Shown piece after piece: positions 8,094 to 16,569 of a stretch of 64,000 nucleotides of DNA (position 1 is the first letter of the stretch; the number at the start of each line of letters is the position of its first letter). The stretch covers positions 1,054,001-1,118,000 of the forward strand of contig NZ_JABMKV010000001.1 in assembly GCF_013204825.1 (NCBI RefSeq), written 5' to 3'. The notes under the pieces are model-generated. The model searched no databases and was not told the origin of the DNA. It worked only from the letters and a program-made list of their open reading frames with translations. Source of the stretch: Pedobacter boryungensis. GTDB taxonomy: Bacteria; Bacteroidota; Bacteroidia; Sphingobacteriales; Sphingobacteriaceae. The translations under genes were made by a program, and so were the position numbers.

Positions 8094-9203
8094 TTAAGGT
8101 AAGGTTTTGTTTAAAAAGTTATCCAATTCCTCCCCTCTCAAATTTTTGGCTATAATTTTTCCATTAGGATCTAAAAGAAATGATGCAGGTATAGCTTCTA
8201 CTTGATATAACCTAACTGTTGGTCCTTCAAAATCCGCTAATTCACTTGCATGGTTCCATGTTAAACCATCTTGCTGAATAGCCTGTGCCCAGGCCGCTTT
8301 ATCTTTATCTAGAGAAATACCCAGAATGGTAAAATTTCTATCCTTAAATTTATTGTATGCCTTAACTACATTAGGATTTTCATTTCTGCATGGTCCACAC
8401 CAAGAAGCCCAAAAATCAATTAATACATATTTACCTTTAAAATCCTTTAAATTGATTGTTTTACCATCAATAGAATTTATACTAAAATCTGGTGCTTGCT
8501 GACCAATTTGTACAGCTTTTAATTTAGAAACTTTTTCTACAAAGGATTTTACCGCTGGATTTTTTTTCAAGTTCTCATCCACTTTTTCTGCATAAGTTAC
8601 CATTGCTGCTTCATTTCCTGTCGGATTTACCAAGCTTATTGCATAAAAACTGACCAATGATTTCGTGTTGTCGTTTGCGAATTTGATAACTGCAGTGTTT
8701 AAATCTTGAATAGCTTTCATATATTGAGGCGTAATTTGTTGCACTAACGCTTCTCTACTATCAGGATTTGCAGCTACTTTTTGCTCGAAATCATTTTTTA
8801 TAGCTTCGATTTTTGCAGCATATGAATTTTTCAAGCTGTTAAATTCTTCTAATTTAACAGCGTCTTCAGCACCTTTCACTTTATATTCGTGATTTTTATT
8901 GGCTAAGTCTGCATTAAAAATAATTTCATCGCCATTTTTAGCAATGACCATATATTCGTTTGCACCAATATTAATGCGATAAAAATCTGCTTCTGGAGAA
9001 ACTTTTGAAAACTTAAATTCTCCTTTTTCAGATAAAATAGTCGAATCTAAAACAACCATATTGCTGCTTGCCATACCGTATAGGTAAACTTTTTTCTCTG
9101 TTCCAGGATTTTCAATTTTTCCGTCAATCGTAAATTTTGTTTTGTCTTTACATGCTGTTGCTAATGCTACAACAAAACATAAAATATAGCTTAATTTTCT
9201 CAT
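8094..9203 (-). CDS. TlpA/ResA-like thioredoxin-fold lipoprotein with DUF4369-type N terminus
   Basis: A 369-residue periplasmic disulfide reductase-like protein. The N terminus is a lipoprotein signal (FVVALATACKDK). Residues about 25-130 look like the DUF4369 domain of Bacteroidota thioredoxin proteins (FTIDGKIENPGTEKKVYLYG). After a helical linker the AhpC/TlpA thioredoxin domain spans about 235-369, with active site WASWCGPCRNENP. The final domain has the usual cis-Pro region (VEAIPASFLLDPNG). It starts 7 bp after the gatB stop and is probably cotranscribed. It may keep cytochrome c or other periplasmic cysteines reduced. Confidence 0.9.
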   Translation of the reverse strand: MRKLSYILCFVVALATACKDKTKFTIDGKIENPGTEKKVYLYGMASSNMVVLDSTILSEKGEFKFSKVSPEADFYRINIGANEYMVIAKNGDEIIFNADLANKNHEYKVKGAEDAVKLEEFNSLKNSYAAKIEAIKNDFEQKVAANPDSREALVQQITPQYMKAIQDLNTAVIKFANDNTKSLVSFYAISLVNPTGNEAAMVTYAEKVDENLKKNPAVKSFVEKVSKLKAVQIGQQAPDFSINSIDGKTINLKDFKGKYVLIDFWASWCGPCRNENPNVVKAYNKFKDRNFTILGISLDKDKAAWAQAIQQDGLTWNHASELADFEGPTVRLYQVEAIPASFLLDPNGKIIAKNLRGEELDNFLNKTLP

Positions 9204-9210
9204 CTGATTT

Positions 9211-10674
9211 CTATTTTAATTTTTCTAGTATTAAATCACTTATTTTTTTAGCATCCGCTTTGCCTTTTGCCAATTTCATCACCTCGCCAACAAACAAACC
9301 TAAAACGCCTTTTTTACCAGATTTGTATGCCTCTACTTGAGGTTTATATTTCCCTAAAACTTCGTCAATAAATTCATTAATCGCATCATTATCTTCAACT
9401 ATTAATAAATTTAATTCTGTAGCTAAGTTTTCTACAGATTTATTTTGATGAGCAACTAAAGCGGGTAAAAGTTGTTGCAAGGCATTTTGTTGACTTATTT
9501 TTTTATCATCTACAAAATTAATTACCTCTGCCAATTGAGCTGGTTTAACTTTATAATCAGCTATGCCAATTCCTTCTTCATTTAATAACGCTCGTATTGA
9601 ACCTAAAAGCCAGTTTACTAAACTTTTTTGATGGTTTACTTTAGTTTTTGCTGTATTAAAATAGTTAAACAAATCAATATCTTCTGCCAGCATATTCGCT
9701 TCTGCTTGGTTGACACCAAATTCTGTAACTAACTGTTTAGCAATTTCTTTTGGTAAAGCTGGCATTGCCGATTTAATTTCAACTAACCATTCATCGGAAA
9801 TAGAAATGGGTTGTAAATCTGGATCTGGAAAATAACGGTAATCATTTGCTTCTTCTTTTGTACGCATTGGCGATGTTGTACCTTTATCTGCATCAAAATT
9901 TAATGTACTCTGAATAATTTTTTCGCCATTCTCTATAACTTTAATTTGTCTGTGAAATTCAAACTCCATAGCTCTACGTACGTTTCTTATAGAGTTTAGG
10001 TTTTTTACCTCACAACGCGTTCCAAATTCTGTCGAACCATTTTCACGTATAGAAATATTTGCATCGCAACGTAAAGAACCTTCTTCCATATTACCATCGC
10101 TTACGTTTAAATGGCGTACTAATTTCCTAATTTCTATAAGCAAAGCTGATGCTTCTTCAGCACTGCGTATATCTGGTTCGGTTACAATTTCAATTAATGG
10201 AACTCCCGCTCTGTTTAAATCTACATATGAATATTTTGCATCTTGATCATGTAAACTTTTACCTGCATCTTCCTCTAAATGAATTCTATTTATACCAATC
10301 CGTTTTTCTTCGCCATTGGCTAACACCACATCTAAGTATCCATTTTTACAAATTGGACTATTATCTTGTGTAATTTGATATCCTTTTGGTAAATCTGCAT
10401 AAAAATAATTTTTACGATCAAAAAAATTATGCTGATTAATTTCACAATTTAAAGCTAAGCCAATTCTAATCGCTTTAGCAACTACTTCCTTATTTAATTT
10501 AGGCAATGCACCAGGTAAAGCAAGCGAAACAGGAGAAATATGTTCGTTGGGTCTAGCTCCGAAAGCAGCACTATCTGATGAAAATATTTTAGACTGTGTG
10601 TTTAACTGTACATGTATTTCTAAACCAGATACTAATTCGAAAGTCACATTTTCAGCTGCAGTTTTTGTACTCAT
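9211..10674 (-). CDS. gatB: Aspartyl/glutamyl-tRNA amidotransferase subunit B
   Basis: GatB is the kinase and tRNA-binding subunit of GatCAB, which converts Glu-tRNA(Gln) or Asp-tRNA(Asn) to the amidated form. At 487 residues it is full length. Family blocks are visible: FELVSGLEIHVQLNT at the N terminus, FFDRKNYFYADLPKGYQITQ, HLEEDAGKSLHD, VDLNRAGVPLIEIVTEPD and MRTKEEANDYRYFPDPDL. The C-terminal YqeY-like helical tail ends in KGKADAKKISDLILEKLK. gatA and gatC are not adjacent, which is common. A TATCTTTG box lies 42 bp upstream of the start. Confidence 0.97.
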   Translation of the reverse strand: MSTKTAAENVTFELVSGLEIHVQLNTQSKIFSSDSAAFGARPNEHISPVSLALPGALPKLNKEVVAKAIRIGLALNCEINQHNFFDRKNYFYADLPKGYQITQDNSPICKNGYLDVVLANGEEKRIGINRIHLEEDAGKSLHDQDAKYSYVDLNRAGVPLIEIVTEPDIRSAEEASALLIEIRKLVRHLNVSDGNMEEGSLRCDANISIRENGSTEFGTRCEVKNLNSIRNVRRAMEFEFHRQIKVIENGEKIIQSTLNFDADKGTTSPMRTKEEANDYRYFPDPDLQPISISDEWLVEIKSAMPALPKEIAKQLVTEFGVNQAEANMLAEDIDLFNYFNTAKTKVNHQKSLVNWLLGSIRALLNEEGIGIADYKVKPAQLAEVINFVDDKKISQQNALQQLLPALVAHQNKSVENLATELNLLIVEDNDAINEFIDEVLGKYKPQVEAYKSGKKGVLGLFVGEVMKLAKGKADAKKISDLILEKLK

Positions 10675-10715
10675 TTATTGGGTAATATGTATTAAAACAG
10701 TCATTTAAGACTTTT

Positions 10716-10723
10716 CAAAGATA
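10716..10723 (-). promoter_or_regulatory. -7 promoter element of the gatB transcript
   Basis: The minus strand reads TATCTTTG, an exact TAnnTTTG match, 42 bp before the gatB start. No -33 element at the expected spacing was recognised. Confidence 0.5.
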
Positions 10724-10744
10724 GGCAAATAATGTATCAATTCT

Positions 10745-10790
10745 ATTGTTAAATGGGTAACAATATGCTTGTGGCACAAAATTAGATTTG
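10745..10790 (+). promoter_or_regulatory. Dyad and -7 box upstream of the small secreted protein genes
   Basis: TAGATTTG at 10783-10790 matches TAnnTTTG and is 29 bp before the start at 10820. Upstream, ATTGTTA-N6-TAACAAT (10745-10764) is a perfect dyad whose centre is about 42 bp before the expected start of transcription, the position used by class II activators. No -33 TTG is at 19-20 bp, which fits an activator-dependent promoter (inference). Confidence 0.45.
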
Positions 10791-10819
10791 ATATTAATAC
10801 ACACATAAATTTTAGAACT

Positions 10820-11158
10820 ATGAAAAAGTTAATTATTGTAGCTGTGTTAGGAATTGCAGCAGCTACTTATCAACCCGCAAAAGCTCAAGTTAGTATTAGT
10901 TTAAACATAGGAACCCCTAATTACTACGGTTATAATTCGTATTATACCCCGCCTAGAGAAGTGGTTTATGTAGAAAGACATCACAACTATTATCCGAAAA
11001 GAAATGTAGTAGTGTATAGAGCACAACCACAAACTCGTCGTACGTATTACACTAATTATAGACCTGCAAACAGGTATTATTCTGTTAAAAAGGTAAATTA
11101 TAAACATTATAATAAACCTAATGGCCATTCAAAAGGTCATGGAAGAGGAAGACATTAA
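10820..11158 (+). CDS. Small secreted basic Tyr/His/Arg-rich protein
   Basis: A 112-residue protein from the ATG at 10820; an upstream in-frame ATG at 10769 is less likely because it precedes the predicted promoter box and would bury the signal peptide. Residues 1-21 are a signal peptide (MKKLIIVAVLGIAAATYQPAKAQ). The mature part is rich in Tyr, Asn, Arg and His, with a Gly/His-rich tail (NGHSKGHGRGRH). It shares the pattern AKAQVS-x-NIG after the signal, and a basic Gly-rich tail, with the next gene, so the two are probably diverged paralogues. No catalytic motif is seen; a surface or periplasmic structural role is a guess. Confidence 0.7.
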   Translation: MKKLIIVAVLGIAAATYQPAKAQVSISLNIGTPNYYGYNSYYTPPREVVYVERHHNYYPKRNVVVYRAQPQTRRTYYTNYRPANRYYSVKKVNYKHYNKPNGHSKGHGRGRH

Positions 11159-11181
11159 TTTCACAATCTAAATAACATAAA

Positions 11182-11688
11182 ATGAAAAAGTTAATTTTAG
11201 TAGCCTTACTTGGTTTTGTAACATTATTTCATAACAATGCAAAAGCCCAAGTTAGTTTAAATATTAATATTGGCTCCCAACCGTTATGGGGTCCAGTTGG
11301 ATATGATCACGTTGATTATTATTATTTACCAGATGTGGACAGCTATTATTCTGTTCCTAAACGTCAATTTGTTTATTTAGACAATGGAAATTGGGTTTTT
11401 AATAATTCATTACCGGCTAGATACAGCAATTACAATTTGTATAATGGTTACAAAGTTGTTATGAATGGAGACAGACCTTATTTAAATTATAAAAATGATA
11501 AGGTTAAATATGGTAAATATAAAAATTGGGGTGGCAAACAACTAGTTATTAAAAATAGTAATGATAAAAAATACTATGTTGTAAAAGGTCATCCACACGG
11601 AATGCCTCCTGGACAAGCGAAAAAAATGTACACAGGTAAAGGGAACAATGGCAATGGAAAGGGCCATAACGGTAAAGGAAAGCACTAG
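11182..11688 (+). CDS. Small secreted protein with Gly/Lys-rich tail
   Basis: A 168-residue protein with signal peptide MKKLILVALLGFVTLFHNNAKAQ and a start like that of its upstream neighbour (AQVSLNINIG). The middle is aromatic-rich with repeated Tyr and Asn residues; the tail (YTGKGNNGNGKGHNGKGKH) is low-complexity and basic. It contains a PPGQAKK segment that recurs in secreted Bacteroidota proteins of unknown function. It is 23 bp after the previous gene, so it is likely cotranscribed, and is followed by a strong terminator. Function unknown. Confidence 0.75.
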   Translation: MKKLILVALLGFVTLFHNNAKAQVSLNINIGSQPLWGPVGYDHVDYYYLPDVDSYYSVPKRQFVYLDNGNWVFNNSLPARYSNYNLYNGYKVVMNGDRPYLNYKNDKVKYGKYKNWGGKQLVIKNSNDKKYYVVKGHPHGMPPGQAKKMYTGKGNNGNGKGHNGKGKH

Positions 11689-11701
11689 TTAAAATGTTTC
11701 T

Positions 11702-11741
11702 AAAAAAAAGCCTCAATCCAATCGATTGAGGCTTTTTTTTT
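11702..11741. terminator. Bidirectional terminator between the small secreted gene and alaS
   Basis: GCCTCAATC (11710-11718) and GATTGAGGC (11724-11732) form a 9-bp stem with loop CAATC, flanked by an A-run on the left and a T-run on the right, so it can stop transcription from both convergent genes. Confidence 0.92.
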
Positions 11742-11760
11742 ATGGAATGAAACTCAATTT

Positions 11761-14391
11761 CTAACTTAAGAAATTCTTTGCTTTATCTAATACACTAGCC
11801 AAACCTGCTGCATTTTTACCACCAGCCGTTGCGTAAAATGGCTGTCCTCCTCCTCCACCTTGAATTTCTTTACCTAATTCTCGAACAATTTTTGCAGCGT
11901 TTAAATTATCTGACACTATATTTTCTGATATCATCACTGTAATTCCAGGTTTCTCATCAATTAATGTAGTAAATACTAAATACAAATTTGGCACTAAGGC
12001 TTTAACTTCAAACGCTAGATTTTTTACAGCTTCTGCATTTGGCAAATCAACTTGTGTTGCAATAAAGTTAATTCCATTAATATTTTCAGCTTTATCAGCA
12101 ATGGTTTGCTTCATATCTCCAGCTTTGGCTAAAATGCTTTTTTCTACTTCTTTCTTCAATTTCGCATTTTCATCCAATAAAGCTTGTACCGCAAGGCTGA
12201 TGTTTTGATTTCCTTTTAGTAAACCTTTTAACTGATTTAATTCTTTGCTTTGGTTCACAATAAATTGTTCTGCCTTTTCTGCTGTTATCGCTTCAATACG
12301 ACGAACACCAGCAGCCACAGCACTTTCTGAAACAATTTTGAAATAACCAATTTGTCCAGTTGCTTTTACGTGAGTACCACCACATAATTCTTTAGAAAAA
12401 TGATCATCAAATGTAATTACACGAACAAAATCACCATATTTTTCACCAAATAATGCAGTTACACCAGAGTTAATTGCTTCACCATAAGGAACATTTCTTT
12501 GTTCTTTTAAGTGAATATTTTCTCTAATTTTTTGATTTACGATGTGCTCAATTTGCGCTAAATTTTCTTCACTGATTTTTGCAAAGTGCGAAAAATCGAA
12601 ACGCAAGTTATCTGAGTTGACCAAACTTCCCTTTTGATTAACATGCGAACCCAAAACTTTCTTCAAAGCAGCATGTAATAAGTGGGTAGCTGAATGATTA
12701 TCTTCAGTTAAAACTCTTTTATCTTCATCAATTACGGCCCAAAATTTACCTTCCAAATCTGTTGGCAAAGTATCTGTATAATGAACAATTACTCCATTTT
12801 CTTTCTTGGTATCTGTAATTTCTACCCAAAACTGACGGCTATGATCTTCTAAACGACCAACATCTCCAACCTGACCACCACTCTCTGCATAAAAAGGTGT
12901 TTGTCGTAAAACGATTTGATATTGCTCTTTACCTTTTGCACTTACTTTGCGGTATTTTAAAATCTCAGTTTCAATCTCCGTTAAATCATAACCTACAAAT
13001 TCAGTATCATTATCCTTATTTACGATTACCCAATCTCCAGTATCTATGGCAGTTGCAGCACGAGAACGGTTTTTTTGTTCTGCTAAAGCTTTATTGAAAC
13101 CCTCCATATCAACAGTTAAGCCTTTTTCACGAGCCATCAACTCTGTTAAATCTATTGGAAAGCCAAAAGTATCATAAAGTTCAAAAGCAAAATTACCATC
13201 TATAATTTCATTTGTATCATATTTTTCAAAACGCTGAATTCCTGTAGCTAATGTTCTTAAAAACGAAACTTCTTCCTCTAAAACTACTTTCTGTACAAAA
13301 TCTTTTTGCAAATACAATTCATCAAAAACTCCTTTAAATTGTTCAGCTAAAACTGGCACCAATTGGTTTAAAAATGGTTCTTTTAAGTTTAGAAATGTAT
13401 AAGTATAACGAACTGCTCTACGCAAAATTCGACGAATTACATAGCCAGCTTTATTATTTGATGGTAATTGACCATCAGCTATAACAAAAGAAATTGCTCT
13501 GATGTGATCTGCCATTACCCGCATTGCTACAGCCTCATTCCATCCTTTGTCTCCAGGTTCAGCACTGCTATTATAGTCAAATCCAGATTTGTCTGAAATA
13601 AATTGAATTAAGGGTTGAAAAATATCCGTATCATAATTTGAAGTTTTGCCTTGCAATACACGAACTAAGCGTTCAAAACCCATTCCTGTATCTACATGTT
13701 GCGCAGGTAGAGGTTTTAATGAACCATCTTTAACACGGTTAAATTGCATAAATACATTATTCCAAATCTCAATTACTTGAGGATGATCTGCATTTACTAA
13801 ATCTTTTCCACTAGATGCGTTTCTTTCTGCTAAAGGGCGACAATCAACATGAATTTCAGAACAAGGTCCGCATGGGCCAGTATCTCCCATTTCCCAGAAA
13901 TTGTCCTTTTTATTTCCTAAGATGATCCTGTCTTCATCAACATATTGTTTCCACAATTCAAAAGCTTCGGTATCTCGTGGTAAACCTTCTTTTTCATCCC
14001 CTTCAAAAATAGAAACGTACAATTGGTCTTTTGGAATTTTATATACTTCTGTTAATAATTCCCAGCTCCATGCAATGGCTTCTTTCTTAAAATAATCACC
14101 AAAACTCCAATTACCCAACATTTCGAACATGGTATGATGATAAGTATCTATACCTACTTCTTCTAAATCATTGTGTTTTCCAGAAACACGTAAACATCGC
14201 TGAGTATCTGCAACACGAGGGTATTTTATGGCAGCTTCACCTAAAAACAAATCTTTAAACTGGTTCATACCGGCATTTGTAAACATTAAAGTAGGGTCGT
14301 TCTTAACCACAATTGGTGCCGATGCTACAATATGATGTTGTTTACTTTTGAAAAAATCTAAATAGGTTTGTCTTATTTCTTTTGCTGTCAT
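11761..14391 (-). CDS. alaS: Alanine-tRNA ligase
   Basis: AlaRS charges tRNA(Ala). At 876 residues it is full length. Class II motifs are near the N terminus (FTNAGMNQFKDLFLG and RVADTQRCLRVSGKHNDLE), followed by the tRNA-recognition region. The editing domain has its zinc and catalytic motifs SATHLLHAAL and CGGTH (about residues 565 and 665). The C-terminal part has a coiled coil and a DHHA1-type glycine-rich end (QGGGGGQPFYATAGGKN). It lies between a bidirectional terminator and a divergent MerR gene and appears monocistronic. Confidence 0.98.
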   Translation of the reverse strand: MTAKEIRQTYLDFFKSKQHHIVASAPIVVKNDPTLMFTNAGMNQFKDLFLGEAAIKYPRVADTQRCLRVSGKHNDLEEVGIDTYHHTMFEMLGNWSFGDYFKKEAIAWSWELLTEVYKIPKDQLYVSIFEGDEKEGLPRDTEAFELWKQYVDEDRIILGNKKDNFWEMGDTGPCGPCSEIHVDCRPLAERNASSGKDLVNADHPQVIEIWNNVFMQFNRVKDGSLKPLPAQHVDTGMGFERLVRVLQGKTSNYDTDIFQPLIQFISDKSGFDYNSSAEPGDKGWNEAVAMRVMADHIRAISFVIADGQLPSNNKAGYVIRRILRRAVRYTYTFLNLKEPFLNQLVPVLAEQFKGVFDELYLQKDFVQKVVLEEEVSFLRTLATGIQRFEKYDTNEIIDGNFAFELYDTFGFPIDLTELMAREKGLTVDMEGFNKALAEQKNRSRAATAIDTGDWVIVNKDNDTEFVGYDLTEIETEILKYRKVSAKGKEQYQIVLRQTPFYAESGGQVGDVGRLEDHSRQFWVEITDTKKENGVIVHYTDTLPTDLEGKFWAVIDEDKRVLTEDNHSATHLLHAALKKVLGSHVNQKGSLVNSDNLRFDFSHFAKISEENLAQIEHIVNQKIRENIHLKEQRNVPYGEAINSGVTALFGEKYGDFVRVITFDDHFSKELCGGTHVKATGQIGYFKIVSESAVAAGVRRIEAITAEKAEQFIVNQSKELNQLKGLLKGNQNISLAVQALLDENAKLKKEVEKSILAKAGDMKQTIADKAENINGINFIATQVDLPNAEAVKNLAFEVKALVPNLYLVFTTLIDEKPGITVMISENIVSDNLNAAKIVRELGKEIQGGGGGQPFYATAGGKNAAGLASVLDKAKNFLS

Positions 14392-14414
14392 TCTGTGTAG
14401 AAAATTTGGAAAAA

Positions 14415-14422
14415 CAAAATTA
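14415..14422 (-). promoter_or_regulatory. -7 promoter element of alaS
   Basis: The minus strand reads TAATTTTG, matching TAnnTTTG, 24 bp upstream of the alaS start. No clear -33 was found. Confidence 0.4.
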
Positions 14423-14455
14423 AAATTTTATTGCGGTATTCTACTAAAATCCCTT

Positions 14456-14463
14456 TACATTTG
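14456..14463 (+). promoter_or_regulatory. -7 promoter element of the MerR-type gene
   Basis: TACATTTG matches TAnnTTTG. An ATTG at 14430-14433 lies 22 bp upstream, slightly longer than the usual 19-20 bp; stretched spacers are a hallmark of MerR-controlled promoters, so autoregulation is possible. Confidence 0.45.
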
Positions 14464-14509
14464 GATACTTTAAGTAAAACCTACAAACAATTCATAATCA
14501 GATTAAAAC

Positions 14510-14845
14510 ATGCCGTACAAAGAGAGAGATATTAATAAAATGTATTATACCATGGGCGAGGTTACCGAAATGTTTGGCGTAAATGCATCGCAAATTAGAT
14601 TTTATGAAAAAGAATTTGATGTACTTCAACCAAAGAAAAACAAGAAAGGCAATCGTCTTTTTACTCCTGAGGATATTGAAAATTTAAAGATTATTTTTCA
14701 CCTAGTCGATGATAAAGGCTTCACACTAAAAGGCGCCAAAGACCATTTAAAAAATAACAATAGTGAAGTTAAAGAAAACCAAAAAGTTATTGCTTCGTTA
14801 GAAAAATTGAAGGATTTTTTATTGAAATTAAACGAAGAAATCTAA
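14510..14845 (+). CDS. MerR-family transcriptional regulator
   Basis: A 111-residue protein with an N-terminal MerR winged helix-turn-helix: YYTMGEVTEMFGVNASQIRFYEKEFDVL followed by GNRLFTPEDIENLKIIFHL. The remaining 40 residues are a short helical dimerisation segment; no C-terminal effector domain and no metal-binding cysteines are present. Short MerR proteins of this form are common and conserved in Bacteroidota, where their signal is mostly unknown. It is divergent from alaS with about 118 bp between, and convergent with the YceI-like gene. Confidence 0.88.
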   Translation: MPYKERDINKMYYTMGEVTEMFGVNASQIRFYEKEFDVLQPKKNKKGNRLFTPEDIENLKIIFHLVDDKGFTLKGAKDHLKNNNSEVKENQKVIASLEKLKDFLLKLNEEI

Positions 14846-14867
14846 TTCTAAATTAAATCATCTTAAT

Positions 14868-15494
14868 TTAATCCCTAGCACTTATAATAGTCATTTTGCT
14901 GTTATTAACTATAGTGTTATTTGAATAAAATTGATTGCTTTTAAAGATCAAATTCATATTAAGATTTACCTCATTATTTTTTGCAAGAGAAGCTAAGGCA
15001 AAATTTGGCTCTTTGTGATAATCACTTAATTTTATTGATTTGTAACCGCTCAATGTAATGCTTTCATCATTGTTCATTACAAAATTAAACTCTAAATCTG
15101 TTCTAGTACTTACACCACCAACATTTAAAATTCCTACTGCATGAATCATTTTCATCATTGGTAAAATCATTACATGTGTAAGTTTAAAGCTTATTCCTTC
15201 TTTATCTACAGTGTTATTTTTAGAGTTATTAGTTGCTATTGGCAAATCAAGTTCGAAAGAATTAATTTCATCTAACATCCCATCTTTAATGATAAAATTA
15301 CCTTCAGCACTTAGTGCACTCATTACATTTTGGCTTGAATCAATAGAAATTTTGATTTGAGAATCTCCTTCCACTTTATAAGGAGATTGTGCTTTAGTAA
15401 TTTGTGCACACAGCAAACCTGTTAATACAAGGAAAAATAAAGTAATGCTTTTATAACTTCTTAAATTTGATTCGGCATTGTAGTAGTTCTTCAT
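14868..15494 (-). CDS. YceI-like secreted protein
   Basis: A 208-residue protein with an N-terminal signal peptide whose hydrophobic core (SITLFFLVLTGLLCAQITKAQ) ends in AQ. The mature part resembles YceI-family lipocalin-like proteins: an opening strand KVEGDSQIKISIDSSQN, then EGNFIIKDGMLDEINSFELDLPI, and later TRTDLEFNFVMNNDESITLSGYKSIKLSDY. YceI proteins bind isoprenoid-type lipids in the periplasm. The match is by general pattern, so the assignment is moderate. It has a -7 box 78 bp upstream and no apparent operon partner. Confidence 0.65.
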   Translation of the reverse strand: MKNYYNAESNLRSYKSITLFFLVLTGLLCAQITKAQSPYKVEGDSQIKISIDSSQNVMSALSAEGNFIIKDGMLDEINSFELDLPIATNNSKNNTVDKEGISFKLTHVMILPMMKMIHAVGILNVGGVSTRTDLEFNFVMNNDESITLSGYKSIKLSDYHKEPNFALASLAKNNEVNLNMNLIFKSNQFYSNNTIVNNSKMTIISARD

Positions 15495-15571
15495 CTCTTT
15501 AATTTTATGGAATAAGCTTCAATGTGTTTATGTGGCATGAAGGAAATCAATTTTATATTTTCTCCGTGCCA

Positions 15572-15579
15572 CAAATCTA
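15572..15579 (-). promoter_or_regulatory. -7 promoter element of the YceI-like gene
   Basis: The minus strand reads TAGATTTG, matching TAnnTTTG. The leader would be about 70 nt and starts with GTGGCACG, which can pair with the complementary CATGCCAC further down (one wobble), so the leader may fold into a long hairpin. Confidence 0.45.
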
Positions 15580-15844
15580 ATATACCGTAAATATTTTATT
15601 ATTACACAAGTTTTATTTTAATTTTTTTATAAAAAAATTAAAATAATCTTTCGAATTAAGCCAAATAAGCTCATTATTAATAAATTATATTTTTAAAAAC
15701 TTTTAAAAAATATTTTATTAAATTAAGCAATTGAAAAAAATACAACATTGAATAATGAGGTGTTAATTCCCCAAATAGTGTAATTGCTGCCTGAATAAGG
15801 GTAAATTTTTCTACACATATCTAATACTCCAATTCTATTTATAT
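15580..15844. other. AT-rich intergenic stretch
   Basis: About 265 bp of very AT-rich sequence between the YceI-like promoter and the terminator of the small lipoprotein gene. No gene, tRNA or clear repeat was recognised. Confidence 0.5.
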
Positions 15845-15873
15845 AAAAAAATGCATAGGACATCCTACGCATT
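15845..15873 (-). terminator. Terminator of the small lipoprotein gene
   Basis: AATGCATAGGA and TCCTACGCATT form an 11-bp stem with one wobble and a 2-nt centre; on the minus strand it is followed by a T-run (complement of A6 at 15845-15850). It is 24 bp after the stop at 15897. Confidence 0.8.
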
Positions 15874-15896
15874 TCAATTATTATCATTAAGTTGTT

Positions 15897-16103
15897 CTAT
15901 TCGTGTTTAGTGGTATCTGGACGTTTTGTAGTATCTGGTAACATTTTACTGGTGTCACGAGCTAAGCTATCACGCATTAAACTATCTTTTCTAGCGCTAT
16001 CAATTGCCGTAGAATCCATTGTTCCATTACTATTTTTGCTTGAACTACATCCCCCTATTGCCATACCAGCAACTGCGAGGACTATTAAGAATTTGAATTT
16101 CAT
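15897..16103 (-). CDS. Small Asp/Ser/Thr-rich lipoprotein
   Basis: A 68-residue predicted lipoprotein: the signal MKFKFLIVLAVAGMAIGGC has a clear lipobox (IGGC), and the mature part is low-complexity with repeating DS/DT/RDSL units (DSARKDSLMRDSLARDTSK). Such short charged lipoproteins are frequent in Sphingobacteriaceae and have no assigned function. The lipobox and the terminator immediately downstream support a real gene. An open frame on the opposite strand over the same bases is its shadow. Confidence 0.75.
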   Translation of the reverse strand: MKFKFLIVLAVAGMAIGGCSSSKNSNGTMDSTAIDSARKDSLMRDSLARDTSKMLPDTTKRPDTTKHE

Positions 16104-16210
16104 TGTCTTTTTTATTAAGGTTAAATGTTCATTCCGTCAATGTTTAGTCAATGACCATATATTAAATAGCTTTTTAGTAAAAAAAGTTTTTAATATTTTA
16201 AAAACCTTAG

Positions 16211-16474
16211 TTAATGACCTACTACTAAGGAAGGCATAGATATTTCAGCATTATAAAACCTGTGTTCTAAAAATTTCCCGACACCATCTATAAATTCATT
16301 AGACATTTCTCTGCCACCTATTTGCTCCCAACCATTCGTCACTTTTTTTATTGTCCCTATTAATTGATCGCCAATGCAAACACAAAACACATCATTAACA
16401 TCAACTTGTAATAAGGTATAAAGATATGGGAGTTGATTTTCGAATATTTCGCACAAGTAATCAATTTTCAACAT
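16211..16474 (-). CDS. Hypothetical 87-residue protein
   Basis: The frame encodes a soluble, cysteine-containing protein (LQVDVNDVFCVCIGDQLIGTIKKVTNGWEQIGG) with no signal peptide or membrane segment. It does not overlap a better frame. The amino-acid composition is ordinary and it has a mid-length hydrophobic core, so it is probably translated. No family was recognised, and no promoter box was found. Confidence 0.5.
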   Translation of the reverse strand: MLKIDYLCEIFENQLPYLYTLLQVDVNDVFCVCIGDQLIGTIKKVTNGWEQIGGREMSNEFIDGVGKFLEHRFYNAEISMPSLVVGH

Positions 16475-16569
16475 AATACAAGTAAATTAATTTCCATTGA
16501 TAAGCCCTAATAGCAATAACCATAATTTAATTTAATTGTTTGTAAAAATCATTGTAATAATTGCTAACA

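Noticed and set aside
10772..10790. Sigma-54 promoter (TGGCAC at 10772)
   Set aside because: The -24 GG is present but the -12 position reads GA instead of GC, while an exact TAnnTTTG box overlaps. The primary sigma reading is simpler.
15892..16239. 115-residue plus-strand frame opposite the small lipoprotein
   Set aside because: The minus-strand frame has a lipobox and a terminator; this one is its shadow.
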